From positions 1 through 64,000 of the forward strand of contig JAUSFB010000048.1 in the NCBI GenBank assembly GCA_030651575.1: DNA of 64,000 nt, written 5' to 3'. The notes beneath the pieces were generated by a model. The model worked only from the letters and a program-made list of their open reading frames with translations, did no database searches and was not told the DNA's origin. Numbering within the stretch: position 1 is the first letter of the stretch; every line of letters starts with the position of its first letter. The position numbers and the translations under genes are program-made. Source of the DNA: Phaeospirillum sp. (lineage in GTDB: Bacteria > Pseudomonadota > Alphaproteobacteria > Rhodospirillales > Magnetospirillaceae). Positions 43,248 to 52,512 of the stretch are shown here, in pieces.

Positions 43248-44252
43248 CTAGATATTATAGCGATCGGCCTTGTAGCGGCCGAGATTGCCAGGATTGCGGA
43301 ACCACTCGATCGTCTCGGCCAGGGCGCGCTCGAAGCCTTCACCACCGCCATAGGCCGGCTGCCAGCCCAGCAGCCGCGCCGCCTTGGCGTTGTCGCCCCA
43401 CAGCCGTTCGACCTCGCTTTTGTCGGGGCGCAGGCGGATATCGTCGGTCTCGATCTCCAACTCACAGCCGATGACCTTGGCGATGGCCAGCGCGGTGTCG
43501 CCGACCGAAATTTCGAAATTTGAGGCGGCGTTGATGACCTCGCCCTCGATGCCGGGGGCGTCCATGGCGGCGATGAAGGCCCGTACGGTGTCGGCCACAT
43601 AGTTGAAATCGCGGGTCGGACGCACCGCCCCCAGCTTGATCCGCCGCATGCCGGCCAGCAGTTGGGTGATGATGGTGGGGATCACGGCCCGGGCCGACTG
43701 GCGTGGGCCAAAGGTGTTGAACGGGCGCAGCGTCGCCACCGGCGTGGCGAAGGAGCGCCAGAACGACTCGGCCATCTGATCAGCGCCGATCTTGGTGGCG
43801 GAATAGGGCGACTGGCCCGACAGCGGGTGATCCTCGGTGATGGGGACAAAACGCGCGGTTCCATAAACCTCGCTGGTGGAGGTGTGGATCATCCGCCCCA
43901 CCCCCAGGTCGCGCACCGCCTGCAAGACGTTGAGCGTGCCGGTGATGTTGGTGTCCACATAGGCGGCGGGCGAATGATAGGAAAACGGGATGGCGATCAG
44001 CGCCGCCAGATGCAGCACCACCTCGCGGCCCTTGACCGCCTCGCGCACCCCATGGGGGTCGCGGATATCGCCTGCGAAGACATCGAGCGAACGCTTGACC
44101 TCGGCCTCGGCCGCATCAAGCCATCCCCAGGAATTGAAAGAGTTGTAGTAGACGAAAGCGCGCACATCGTGGCCGGCGCGAACCAGCGCCTCGGTCAGAT
44201 GCGAGCCGATGAAACCATCGGCGCCGGTGACCAGAATCTTCCTGGGGCTCAT
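43248..44252 (-). CDS. legB: LegB-type NAD-dependent 4,6-dehydratase
   Basis: 334 residues, extended SDR with VTGADGFIGSHL, YNSFNSWGWLD (a stretch typical of LegB-like dehydratases), HTSTSEVYGTARFVPI and Y-x3-K as YSATKIGAD, then LRPFNTFGPRQSARAVIP. It should convert UDP-GlcNAc to the 4-keto-6-deoxy sugar used by the adjacent aminotransferase. First gene of a two-gene minus-strand operon, divergent from the ADH/Gfo fusion gene across about 200 bases. Confidence 0.88.
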   Translation of the reverse strand: MSPRKILVTGADGFIGSHLTEALVRAGHDVRAFVYYNSFNSWGWLDAAEAEVKRSLDVFAGDIRDPHGVREAVKGREVVLHLAALIAIPFSYHSPAAYVDTNITGTLNVLQAVRDLGVGRMIHTSTSEVYGTARFVPITEDHPLSGQSPYSATKIGADQMAESFWRSFATPVATLRPFNTFGPRQSARAVIPTIITQLLAGMRRIKLGAVRPTRDFNYVADTVRAFIAAMDAPGIEGEVINAASNFEISVGDTALAIAKVIGCELEIETDDIRLRPDKSEVERLWGDNAKAARLLGWQPAYGGGEGFERALAETIEWFRNPGNLGRYKADRYNI

Positions 44253-44451
44253 GCTTCAGGCCCTTCATTGAGGGGGTCGCGGTGAATATCGAGCGGCGGT
44301 AAGGACAGGGTGCGCTCGGCGGCCTTCCTTTTTCATGCGGCTCCTGGGGGAGAATCTCGCGCGGGTTCTACCGCGTTCCTGCCATGAACGTCAAGCTGGG
44401 CCTGACGTCTGGTTCGTGACAGGGGGGAAAATCCGGGTTAAGAAGAAGCCC

Positions 44452-46614
44452 ATGAAACAAGTCATTCAGAGTGCCAAATCGGGTAAGCTGCGCCTGCGCG
44501 ACGTTCCCGAACCCCGCGTGCGATCGGGCCATCTGCTGGTGGCGACGCGCGCGTCGCTGATCAGCGCCGGTACCGAGCGCCTCGTCATCGACTTCGCCCG
44601 CAAGAGCCTCGCCGCCAAGGCCTCGGCCCGGCCCGATCTGGTGCGCAAGGTAATCGACAAGGCGCGCCGCGACGGAATCGTTTCCACCTTCAAGACGGTG
44701 ATGGCCCGCCTGGACGAGCCGCTGCCGCTGGGCTATTCCGCCGCCGGCGAGATCGTCGCGGTGGGCGGCGGCCTGGAGGGCAGCTTCCACATGGGCCAAC
44801 GGGTCGCCATGGCCGGGGCCGGCCTGGCCAACCATGCCGAGCTGAACGTGGTGCCGCGCAACCTTGTCGTCCCCATTCCCGACGGCGTGTCCGACGAGGA
44901 AGCCGCCTTCGGCACCGTCGGCGCCATCGCCATGGCGGGGGTCCGCTCGCTGGGCTCGGGACTGGGCGACGTGGTGGCGGTGCTGGGAGTCGGCCTGATC
45001 GGCCAGATGGCGGTCCAACTGCTGACCCTGGCCGGCGCGCGGGTCGTCGCGCTTGACATGAACCCGGAACGGTTGGCCCTGGCCAAGGCGCTGGGGGCCG
45101 AACTGACCTGGAGCCTGGGCGAGCCCGGCCTGCCCGAGGCGGTGGCGGCGCTGACCGGCGGCGTGGGCTGCGATTCCATCTTGATCGCGGCGGCCACCGA
45201 TTCGTCCGAACCGCTGGCGCTGGCGGCCGAACTGGCCCGCGACCGCGCCCGCGTCGTACTGGTGGGCAAGACCGGAACCACCTTCGACTACGCCGCCTAC
45301 ATGAAGAAGGAGCTGACCCTGACCGTGTCGCGCTCCTACGGCCCCGGCCGCTATGACGAGGATTTCGAGGGGCGCGGCGTCAAGTATCCGGTGGGCTGGG
45401 TGCGTTGGACCGAGACCGAGAATCTGCGCGAAGTCGTCCGGCTGATGAGCCCGAATCTGGCGCGGCGCCTGGATGTCGGGGCCTTGATCACCCATCGTTT
45501 CGCCTTTGAACAGGCGGAAAGCGCCTATCGGCTGGTCACCGGCGGCGATACCCCCCATCTGGGCGTGGTGCTGCGCTATGACGCCGCCGCCAGACCCGCC
45601 CCGGTCGCGGCCTTCCCCGCCCCCAAGGCGATGGCTGGCACATGCGTACTGGGAGTGATCGGCGCCGGCAGTTTCGCCCGCACCGTGCTGCTGCCCGAAC
45701 TGGCCCGGATTCCCAAGCTGGAGATGCGCGCCATCTGCACCCAGCGCGGCGCCACCGCCGAGCATGGTCAGCAGACTTTCGGCTTCGCCACCGCCACCAC
45801 CGATGTGGAGGCGGTGCTGAACGATCCCGCCATCAACGCGGTTCTGGTCGCCACCCGCCACGGCAATCACGCCGAAATGACCGCCCGCGTCCTGGCCTCC
45901 GGCAAGTCGGTGCTGGTGGAAAAGCCGCTGGCGCTGGACCGCGCCCAGCTGGAGCAGGTTCAGACGGCGCGCCAAGGCTCGGCCGGCTTCTTCATGGTCG
46001 GCTTCAACCGCCGCTTCGCCCCCATGACGGTCAAGGCCCGCGCCCATCTCGCCCGGCATTCCGGCCCCAAGGTGCTGGTGCTGCGGGTCAATGCCGGGGC
46101 GCTGCCGGCGGAAAGCTGGGTCAACGCGGCGGAAGAGGGCGGCGGCCGCATCCTGGGCGAGCTGTGCCACTTCGTCGATCTGGCCCGCGTCCTGGTCGGG
46201 TCGCCCATCGCCACCGTCCAAGCCGACGCGGCCGGCGTGACCCATGGCGGCTGTGACGATCTGGCGGTGTCACTAACCTTCGCCGACGGCTCGCTGGCCA
46301 CCATCGTCTACACCGCCCTGGGCGACACCGCGCACAGCAAGGAACGCTTCGAGTGCTTCGCTGGCGGAACGGTTCTGGTGATCGACAATTTCCTGACGCT
46401 GTCCATCACCTCGGGCGGCCGGACCAAGGTGGAAAAGTCCCTGGGCCAGGACAAGGGCCATCGCGCCGAACTGGAGGCCTTCGTCAGCGCGGTGGCGGCC
46501 GGCGGCGCGGCCCCCGCCGACGAGGCCGAGCTGATCGAGACCAGCCTTGCCACCATCGCCGTGCTGGAAAGTCTGCGCGACGGCCGGCGGGTCCATCTGA
46601 TCGAGGCGCCATGA
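44452..46614 (+). CDS. Bi-domain oxidoreductase: alcohol-dehydrogenase-like plus Gfo/Idh/MocA
   Basis: 720 residues from the ATG at 44452. Residues 1-390 form a medium-chain dehydrogenase with the NAD fold VVAVLGVGLIGQMAVQLL; the usual catalytic-zinc GHE motif is not seen, so the zinc site is doubtful. Residues 400-720 form a Gfo/Idh/MocA dehydrogenase with GVIGAGSFARTVLLPEL and VEKPLAL (the EKP motif). Such fusions recur in lipopolysaccharide loci, often near heparinase-like genes as here (32309-34378), and presumably oxidise or isomerise a sugar, though no reaction is settled to my knowledge. It heads a plus-strand operon with ATGA junctions. Confidence 0.85.
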   Translation: MKQVIQSAKSGKLRLRDVPEPRVRSGHLLVATRASLISAGTERLVIDFARKSLAAKASARPDLVRKVIDKARRDGIVSTFKTVMARLDEPLPLGYSAAGEIVAVGGGLEGSFHMGQRVAMAGAGLANHAELNVVPRNLVVPIPDGVSDEEAAFGTVGAIAMAGVRSLGSGLGDVVAVLGVGLIGQMAVQLLTLAGARVVALDMNPERLALAKALGAELTWSLGEPGLPEAVAALTGGVGCDSILIAAATDSSEPLALAAELARDRARVVLVGKTGTTFDYAAYMKKELTLTVSRSYGPGRYDEDFEGRGVKYPVGWVRWTETENLREVVRLMSPNLARRLDVGALITHRFAFEQAESAYRLVTGGDTPHLGVVLRYDAAARPAPVAAFPAPKAMAGTCVLGVIGAGSFARTVLLPELARIPKLEMRAICTQRGATAEHGQQTFGFATATTDVEAVLNDPAINAVLVATRHGNHAEMTARVLASGKSVLVEKPLALDRAQLEQVQTARQGSAGFFMVGFNRRFAPMTVKARAHLARHSGPKVLVLRVNAGALPAESWVNAAEEGGGRILGELCHFVDLARVLVGSPIATVQADAAGVTHGGCDDLAVSLTFADGSLATIVYTALGDTAHSKERFECFAGGTVLVIDNFLTLSITSGGRTKVEKSLGQDKGHRAELEAFVSAVAAGGAAPADEAELIETSLATIAVLESLRDGRRVHLIEAP

Positions 46615-47588
46615 CCCTTACGGTCGCCGTCATCGCCCTGACCACCTTCCTGCTCAGCGCGGCGGGAACCGGGATCGTGCTGGCCTGGCTGCGTCGCAGG
46701 GAGATTCTCGACCATCCCAACGAACGGTCCAGCCACAACCTGCCGACGCCGCGCGGCGGTGGGCTGGCGGTGACGCCGGTGGTGGCGGCCATGCTGATTC
46801 TCACCGCCTTCGTGGCCCCCGGTTATTCCACCATCCTGGCGGCCGGCGCCCTGATCCTGATGGCGGTGTCGTGGCTGGACGACCGCGAGGGGCTGCCGCC
46901 GCTGCCCCGCTTTCTGCTTCAGGCCGCCATCATCGCCGCCACCCTGATCGCGATGCCGGCCGCCGGGCTGGTGTTCCAGGGGCTGCTGCCCTTTTGGGCC
47001 GACCGCCTGCTGACGGCCCTGGGCTGGCTGTGGTTCGTCAATCTCACCAATTTCATGGACGGCATCGACGGCATCACCGGCATCGAGACCGCCGCCATCG
47101 GCGTCGGCATCGCCCTGATCGGCGACCATTCCGCCGCCCAGGCCATGGGGGTGGCCGCCGCCGGATTGGGCTTCCTGGTATGGAACTGGCATCCCGCCCG
47201 GATCTTTCTGGGCGATTCGGGCAGCATTCCGCTCGGCTTCGTGCTGGGTGGCTTGCTGATCCAGCTCGCCACCGACGGGCATCTGGCCGCCGCCTTGATT
47301 CTGCCGGGCTACTATATCGCCGACGCCAGCATCACCTTGCTGTGGCGCTTGAAGGATGGCGAGAAAATCTGGCAGGCCCATCGCCGTCACTTCTACCAAC
47401 GCGCGGTTCAGGGCGGCAAAAGCCATTCCCAGGTGTCGCTGGCCATCCTGGCCGCCAATCTGGGGCTGATCGGCTGCGCCTGGATCACCGCCATCGGCCA
47501 GACCGGTCTCGGCTCGGGTCTGGCGGTCGCAGTGGTGGCGGGGCTACTCGCCCTGCTCGGTCACTGGGCCAAGGGAAAACCGGCATGA
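46611..47588 (+). CDS. Initiating glycan-phosphate transferase (WecA/WbpL family)
   Basis: 325 residues, about 10 transmembrane helices. It starts with the family phrase DHPNERSSHNLPTPRGGGLA, and has the Mg-binding VSWLDDREGLPPLPRF (DD motif), NLTNFMDGIDGI and FLGDSGSIPLG, then the cytosolic HRRHFYQRAVQGGKSH. It transfers a HexNAc-1-phosphate to undecaprenyl phosphate, starting the repeat unit. The epimerase/reductase gene following by an ATGA overlap is of the WbpV type, so the first sugar may be N-acetylquinovosamine or -fucosamine, as for WbpL. Confidence 0.88.
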   Translation: MTLTVAVIALTTFLLSAAGTGIVLAWLRRREILDHPNERSSHNLPTPRGGGLAVTPVVAAMLILTAFVAPGYSTILAAGALILMAVSWLDDREGLPPLPRFLLQAAIIAATLIAMPAAGLVFQGLLPFWADRLLTALGWLWFVNLTNFMDGIDGITGIETAAIGVGIALIGDHSAAQAMGVAAAGLGFLVWNWHPARIFLGDSGSIPLGFVLGGLLIQLATDGHLAAALILPGYYIADASITLLWRLKDGEKIWQAHRRHFYQRAVQGGKSHSQVSLAILAANLGLIGCAWITAIGQTGLGSGLAVAVVAGLLALLGHWAKGKPA

Positions 47589-48544
47589 CGATTCTGATCA
47601 CCGGGGCCAATGGGTTTGTCGGCCGGCCGCTGTGCCGGCGGCTGGTGGAGCTGGGCCATGGGGTGGCCGGCGCGGTGCGACCGAACGCCCGCCTGCCCGA
47701 GGGCGTCGAGCCGCGCAAGGTCGCCGGCCTGTCGCCCACCACCGATTGGGGCGCGGCCCTGGCCGGAGTGGCGACAGTGGTCCATCTCGCCGCCCGGGTC
47801 CATGTCATGCATGACCGCTCCCACGATCCGCTGGCCGAATTTCGCGCCGCCAACGTGGCCGGCACCCTGCGTCTGGCCGAGCAGGCCGCCGCCGCGGGCG
47901 TCCGCCATCTGGTGTTCATGAGCAGCATCAAGGTCAATGGCGAGGAGACCTTCGCCGCCCCGTTCGGTCCCCAGGCCGCCGCGCCGGTCGATCCCTACGG
48001 CATCTCCAAGCTGGAGGCCGAGCAAGGTCTGGCCGAGATCGCCGCCCGGACCGGCCTGGGCGTCACCGTACTGCGCCCCCCCCTGGTCTACGGCCCCGGC
48101 GTGAAGGGGAATTTCCGCTCGCTGATCGATATCGTCGACCGGGGAATTCCACTGCCGCTGGCTTGCGTCGCCAATCAGCGGTCCCTGATCGGAATCGGAA
48201 ATCTGGTGGATGCGGTCCGCGCCAGCCTCGCCACCCCCGCCGCCGCCGGCAATGTCCGCATCTTTACCCTGTGCGACGCCGAAACAGTCTCAACCCCCGA
48301 ACTGATCCGCCGTCTGGCCGCCGCCCTGGGGCGTCCGGCCCGGCTGCTGCCGCTTCCGGTCGGCCTGTTGCGGCTGGCCGGCCGACTGACCGGAAAATCG
48401 GCGGCGATACAGCGTCTGACCGCCTCGCTAAGGGTCGATCTGGAAGCCATCGCCACATCCATCGGCTGGGTTCCGCCCGAGACCCTGGATGACGGCCTTA
48501 GAGCAACCGCCCATTGGTGGCGGACCAAGGAGCTTTCCTCATGA
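47585..48544 (+). CDS. NDP-sugar reductase/epimerase, WbpV-like (extended SDR)
   Basis: 319 residues from the ATG at 47585, overlapping the upstream stop. It has LITGANGFVGRPLCRRL, VHLAARVHVMHD, FMSSIKVNGEET and the catalytic DPYGISKLEAEQ. VHLAARVHVM and SSIKVNGE phrases are typical of WbpV/WreQ-type proteins that make UDP-N-acetylquinovosamine from the 4-keto intermediate. Pairing with a WbpL-like transferase is a known arrangement. The 4,6-dehydratase supplying the substrate could be elsewhere. Confidence 0.8.
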   Translation: MTILITGANGFVGRPLCRRLVELGHGVAGAVRPNARLPEGVEPRKVAGLSPTTDWGAALAGVATVVHLAARVHVMHDRSHDPLAEFRAANVAGTLRLAEQAAAAGVRHLVFMSSIKVNGEETFAAPFGPQAAAPVDPYGISKLEAEQGLAEIAARTGLGVTVLRPPLVYGPGVKGNFRSLIDIVDRGIPLPLACVANQRSLIGIGNLVDAVRASLATPAAAGNVRIFTLCDAETVSTPELIRRLAAALGRPARLLPLPVGLLRLAGRLTGKSAAIQRLTASLRVDLEAIATSIGWVPPETLDDGLRATAHWWRTKELSS

Positions 48545-49944
48545 CCAATCTGGTCCCCGTCATCCTATCCGGCGGCGCCGGCACCCGGCTGTGGCCGCTA
48601 TCGCGCGAGCTGATGCCCAAGCAGCTGCTGAAGCTGACGGGGGAGCGCACCTTGCTGCAAGACACCGCCCTGCGCCTGGGGGCTCCGCCGGTGGTGGTGT
48701 GCAATCACGAGCATCGCTTCATCGTCGCCGAGCAATTGCGCGAAGTCGGGATCGAGCCTCGGGCGGTGGTGATCGAGCCGGTGGGACGCAACACCGCCCC
48801 GGCAGCGGCGGTGGCGGCGTTGCTGCTGGCCGACAGCGACCCCGACGCCCTGATGCTGCTGATGCCGTCCGACCACCTGATCTCCGATACCGCCGCTTTC
48901 CGCCACGCCGTCGACCTCGCGGTTCCGCTGGCGCGGGGCGGCAGGCTGGTGACCTTCGGCATCCAGCCCACCGGCCCCAATACCGGCTATGGCTATATCA
49001 AGGCCGGTGCGGCGCTGCCCGGCGGCAACATGGTCGAACGCTTTGTCGAAAAGCCCGACCTCGCCACCGCCGAGGCCTATGTCGCCTCCGGCGCCTATAC
49101 CTGGAACAGCGGCATCTTCCTGCTGCCGGTCGCGCTATTCCTGAGCGAGCTGGAGGCTCATGCCCCCGGCACGGTCGAAGGCTGCCGCGCCGCCCTGGCC
49201 AAGGGGCGCAACGACATGTTCTTTTTCCGCCTCGACGATGAAAGCTTCGCCGCCCTCAACGGTCAGTCCATCGACTACGCGGTGATGGAGCATTCCGACC
49301 GGGTGGCGGTGGTGCCGGTCGAGATGGGGTGGTCCGATATCGGCTCGTGGTCGGCGCTGTGGCAGGAATCGCCCAAGGATTCCGACGGCAACGTGGTCAA
49401 GGGCGACGTGCTGGTGCTGGAATCGTCTGATTGCTACCTGCGCAGCCAGGGCCGGCTGGTGACCGCCATCGGCCTGAAGGGGATGGTGGTGGTGGCGACC
49501 GACGACGCCGTGCTGGTGGCCGACAAGTCCCGCGACCAGGAGGTCAAGGCCATCGTCGACGCCCTCAAACGCGAAGGCCGGCCCGAGGCGACCCAGGGAA
49601 CGCGCGGCTGGCGGCCCTGGGGCTGGTTCCAGACCGTCGAGCAGGGCGAGCGCTTCAAGGTCAAGCATATCCACGTCGATCCCGGGGCGAAACTATCCCT
49701 GCAAAAGCATTGGCATCGTTCGGAGCATTGGGTGGTGGTTAAGGGGACCGCCCTGGTCACCTGCGACGACAAGTCGTTCGTGCTGCGGGAAAACGAATCC
49801 ACCTTCATTCCCGCCGGCACCCCCCACCGCCTGGAAAACCCCGGCAAGGTGCCGCTGCGCCTGATCGAGGTGCAGTCCGGCGAATATGTGGGAGAGGACG
49901 ACATCGTCCGGCTGGAAGACGTCTATGGGCGGGGAGCGGAGTAG
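48541..49944 (+). CDS. manC: Mannose-1-phosphate guanylyltransferase/mannose-6-phosphate isomerase
   Basis: 467 residues from the ATG at 48541, again an ATGA overlap. The nucleotidyltransferase domain begins VPVILSGGAGTRLWPLSRELMPKQLL, with EPVGRNTAPA, PSDHLI and FVEKPD. The C-terminal type II isomerase cupin shows HWHRSEHWVVVKG and FIPAGTPHRLENPG. This bifunctional AlgA/ManC protein supplies GDP-mannose for mannose, rhamnose or related residues of the polysaccharide. It is the last gene of the operon and ends at a hairpin shared with the convergent carbamoyltransferase gene. Confidence 0.93.
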   Translation: MTNLVPVILSGGAGTRLWPLSRELMPKQLLKLTGERTLLQDTALRLGAPPVVVCNHEHRFIVAEQLREVGIEPRAVVIEPVGRNTAPAAAVAALLLADSDPDALMLLMPSDHLISDTAAFRHAVDLAVPLARGGRLVTFGIQPTGPNTGYGYIKAGAALPGGNMVERFVEKPDLATAEAYVASGAYTWNSGIFLLPVALFLSELEAHAPGTVEGCRAALAKGRNDMFFFRLDDESFAALNGQSIDYAVMEHSDRVAVVPVEMGWSDIGSWSALWQESPKDSDGNVVKGDVLVLESSDCYLRSQGRLVTAIGLKGMVVVATDDAVLVADKSRDQEVKAIVDALKREGRPEATQGTRGWRPWGWFQTVEQGERFKVKHIHVDPGAKLSLQKHWHRSEHWVVVKGTALVTCDDKSFVLRENESTFIPAGTPHRLENPGKVPLRLIEVQSGEYVGEDDIVRLEDVYGRGAE

Positions 49945-49960
49945 CGGGGCTTTGCCCCGC
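49944..49960. terminator. Hairpin between convergent manC and carbamoyltransferase genes
   Basis: GCGGGGC-TTT-GCCCCGC forms a perfect 7-bp stem with a 3-nt loop in the 21-base gap between the two stops. There is no long T-run, so terminator function is probable but not certain. Confidence 0.6.
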
Positions 49961-49965
49961 CGCCG

Positions 49966-51807
49966 CTAATCCAACTCGAAGGCGTTCTTGTAGTCGAGCT
50001 TCAAGCCTTCGTCCTGATCTTCCTTGCGCAGGACGCAATTGCCCACCACCAGGAATTCGATCTCGCTGCCCATGAAGCAACGGAAGGCGTCTTCCGGGGT
50101 GCAGACGATGGGCTCGCCGCGCACGTTGAAGCTGGTATTGACCACCACGCCGCAGCCGGTCAGTGCCTTGAATGCCGAAATCAGCGCGTGATAGTGCGGA
50201 TTGGTGTCGGCATGGACGGTCTGGACCCGGGCGGAATAATCCACATGGGTCACCGCCGGAATGCCAGAGCGCGGCACGTTCAGCTTATCGATGCCGAACA
50301 GCTTGTTCTCGTCCTCGGTCATGGCGCGGCGATGGCGCTCGGCGACCGGGGCCACCAGCAGCATGTAAGGCGAGTCGCCGTCCAGCTCGAACCATTCGGC
50401 CACATCCTCGCGCAGGACGCTGGGGGCGAAGGGGCGAAAGCTCTCGCGGTACTTCACCTTGAGATTCAGCGTCTTTTGCATGGAGGGCGAGCGCGGATCG
50501 CCCAGGATCGAACGCCCACCCAGGGCGCGCGGGCCGAATTCCATGCGGCCCTGCATCCAGCCCACCGCCTTTTCGGCGGCCAGGGCCTCGGCGGTGGCCT
50601 TGATCATGCCGTCGTCGTCCAGCACGGTGAACCGGGCGCCGGCCGCCGTCAGCCGGGCCTCGATATCGCCTTGCTCGTAGACGGGTCCGAGATACGAGCC
50701 CTTCATGGCGTCCTTACCGCCGCCGGTGACGGTGCGGGGCTGGCCCTTGTGCAGGTGATAGCCGGCCAGGGCGGCACCCAGGGCGCCGCCGGCATCGCCG
50801 GCCGCCGGCTGAATCCAGACATTGTCGAAGATGCCTTCGCGCAGGATCTTGCCATTGGAGACGCAATTGAGCGCCACGCCGCCGGCCAGACACAAATTCT
50901 TCGCCCCGGTCTCCTTCTTGATGCCGTGACACAGCTTGGAAACGATGATCTCGGTCGCGTCCTGGATCGAGGCGGCGATATCCATATGGAACTGGGTCAG
51001 CGGATCCTTGTCGGCCTGACGGACCGGCTGGCCGAACAGGGCGGCGAACCGGTCGTTGGTCATGTGCAGGCCGGTACAGTAGTCGAAATACGACTGATCC
51101 AGCCGGAAACTGCCGTCCTGCTTGAGATCGACCAGGGTGTCGAGAATCTTGCTGGTGTATTTCGGCTCGCCATAAGGCGCCAGCCCCATCAGCTTGTATT
51201 CGCCGGAATTGACCTTGAAGCCGGTGTAATAGGTAAAGGCGGAGTACAGCAGCCCCAGCGAATGGGGAAAGTGCAGCTCCTTGTGAATCTCAAGCGTGTT
51301 GCCCGAGCCCATGGCCATCGAGGTGGTGGTCCATTCACCGACGCCGTCCATGGTCAGAACCGCCGCGTCCTGGAACGGCGACGGAAAGAAGGCCGAGGCG
51401 GCATGGCTGAGATGATGCTCGGCGAAGAGCAGCTTGTTGACCCAGTCGAAATCCTTGGCGAAGTTTTTCAGCTCGCGCGCCAGGAGGTCTTTCTGGAACA
51501 GCTTTTCCTTCAGCCAGATCGGCATGGCGGCCTTGAACGACGTAAAGCCGCGCGGCGCGAAGGAAATATAGGTCTCCAGCAGACGCTCGAACTTCAGGAA
51601 CGGCTTGTCGTAGAACACCACGAAGTCGATGTCGGACAGTCCGATCCCGGCCTCGCCCAGGCAGTAGCCGATGGCGTGCTCGGGAAAGGCGGCGTCGTGC
51701 TTCTTGCGGGTGAAGCGTTCTTCCTGGGCGCAGGCGACGATTCTGCCGTCCTCGACCAGAGCCGCCGCACTATCGTGATACAGCGCAGAGATGCCGAGAA
51801 TACGCAT
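49966..51807 (-). CDS. Carbamoyltransferase (NodU/CmcH/TobZ family)
   Basis: 613 residues. The N-terminal Kae1-like domain has ILGISALYHDSAAALVEDG, EERFTRKKHD, the metal/ADP site HHLSHAASAFFPSPF and VLTMDGVGEW. The C-terminal YrdC-like part includes ARFGPRALGGRS-type MEFGPRALGGRSILGDPRS and NTSFNVRGEPIVCTP. It transfers a carbamoyl group from carbamoyl phosphate, probably to a sugar hydroxyl. It forms a conserved trio with the DUF5989 and SxtJ genes immediately upstream. Confidence 0.9.
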   Translation of the reverse strand: MRILGISALYHDSAAALVEDGRIVACAQEERFTRKKHDAAFPEHAIGYCLGEAGIGLSDIDFVVFYDKPFLKFERLLETYISFAPRGFTSFKAAMPIWLKEKLFQKDLLARELKNFAKDFDWVNKLLFAEHHLSHAASAFFPSPFQDAAVLTMDGVGEWTTTSMAMGSGNTLEIHKELHFPHSLGLLYSAFTYYTGFKVNSGEYKLMGLAPYGEPKYTSKILDTLVDLKQDGSFRLDQSYFDYCTGLHMTNDRFAALFGQPVRQADKDPLTQFHMDIAASIQDATEIIVSKLCHGIKKETGAKNLCLAGGVALNCVSNGKILREGIFDNVWIQPAAGDAGGALGAALAGYHLHKGQPRTVTGGGKDAMKGSYLGPVYEQGDIEARLTAAGARFTVLDDDGMIKATAEALAAEKAVGWMQGRMEFGPRALGGRSILGDPRSPSMQKTLNLKVKYRESFRPFAPSVLREDVAEWFELDGDSPYMLLVAPVAERHRRAMTEDENKLFGIDKLNVPRSGIPAVTHVDYSARVQTVHADTNPHYHALISAFKALTGCGVVVNTSFNVRGEPIVCTPEDAFRCFMGSEIEFLVVGNCVLRKEDQDEGLKLDYKNAFELD

Positions 51808-51815
51808 GGAGCCGC

Positions 51816-51965
51816 CTAGAACAAGGTGTAGATGAACGGCGCCACGGCGGAGCCCTGGGACAGCACGATCAGGCCGCCGAAGACGACCATCATGATCAGA
51901 ATCGGCAGCAGCCAGAACTTCTTGCGCTCACGCAGAAACTGCCAAAGCTCGATGATGAAGCCCAC
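51816..51965 (-). CDS. DUF5989 small membrane protein
   Basis: 49 residues from a GTG at 51965; AGGAG lies eight bases upstream and decides this start over longer frames. The protein is VGFIIELWQFLRERKKFWL then a membrane helix (LPILIMMVVFGGLIVL) and a short tail. The pattern ELWxFLRERKKFWLLPI is typical of DUF5989 proteins, which are regularly found beside carbamoyltransferase and SxtJ genes. Function is unknown; a membrane anchor or partner for the carbamoyltransferase is plausible. Confidence 0.85.
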   Translation of the reverse strand: MGFIIELWQFLRERKKFWLLPILIMMVVFGGLIVLSQGSAVAPFIYTLF

Positions 51966-51976
51966 GGGGATATCTC

Positions 51977-52411
51977 CTAGAACTGACGGCGCATGCTGCC
52001 GGAAGCAGGGCCTGGCGGCTGGCGAACGACCCAATAGCTGGCGGCCGCGTCGTCACGCCGAAGACACATGGAGTCCTTGCCCATCGCCCGCCGGATCAAC
52101 CCGATGGGGGTGACGGTGAGGAAGAACAGCAGGCCCATCACGACCGGCGTGACCACATGATGCAACGCCATGCCCACCAGGAACCACAGGCGGTTCAGCG
52201 GCTTGAGCAGCTTGGGGGCGACGAACGACGCCACCAGGAAGGCACCCGCCACCACCCCGGCCCACAGCCTGGGCTCGGCGCCCGACCAGAGCGGAAGCAG
52301 ACAGACGATGGCGAAAACAACGGCGAACACCAGACCGAACGACCGATCCGTTCCCATCTCGACCTTACGGCCATGGGATTGACCTTCGAAGGTCTCTTGC
52401 GGCTTGCTCAT
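51977..52411 (-). CDS. SxtJ-family membrane protein
   Basis: 144 residues from the ATG at 52411. Four hydrophobic segments: FGLVFAVVFAIVCLLPLW, LWAGVVAGAFLVASFVAP, LWFLVGMALHHVVTPVVMG and LLFFLTVTPIGLIRR; KLLKPLNRLWFLVGM is the family hallmark. SxtJ-like proteins travel with NodU-type carbamoyltransferases in polysaccharide and natural-product loci; their activity is not known. It lies 11 bases before the DUF5989 gene in the same operon. Confidence 0.82.
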   Translation of the reverse strand: MSKPQETFEGQSHGRKVEMGTDRSFGLVFAVVFAIVCLLPLWSGAEPRLWAGVVAGAFLVASFVAPKLLKPLNRLWFLVGMALHHVVTPVVMGLLFFLTVTPIGLIRRAMGKDSMCLRRDDAAASYWVVRQPPGPASGSMRRQF

Positions 52412-52512
52412 ACTGCTGGGTGCGCCCTTGTGGATCAAGATCGCGCGACTTCTAGCACAGCCGCGCCATGGAGGCAAATCTAAGCAACGCCGGCAGTCCT
52501 GGCGGTCGGGGT

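Noticed and set aside
50188..51819. 543-residue plus-strand ORF opposite the carbamoyltransferase
   Set aside because: Antisense shadow with no family motifs; the minus strand encodes an intact NodU-type enzyme.
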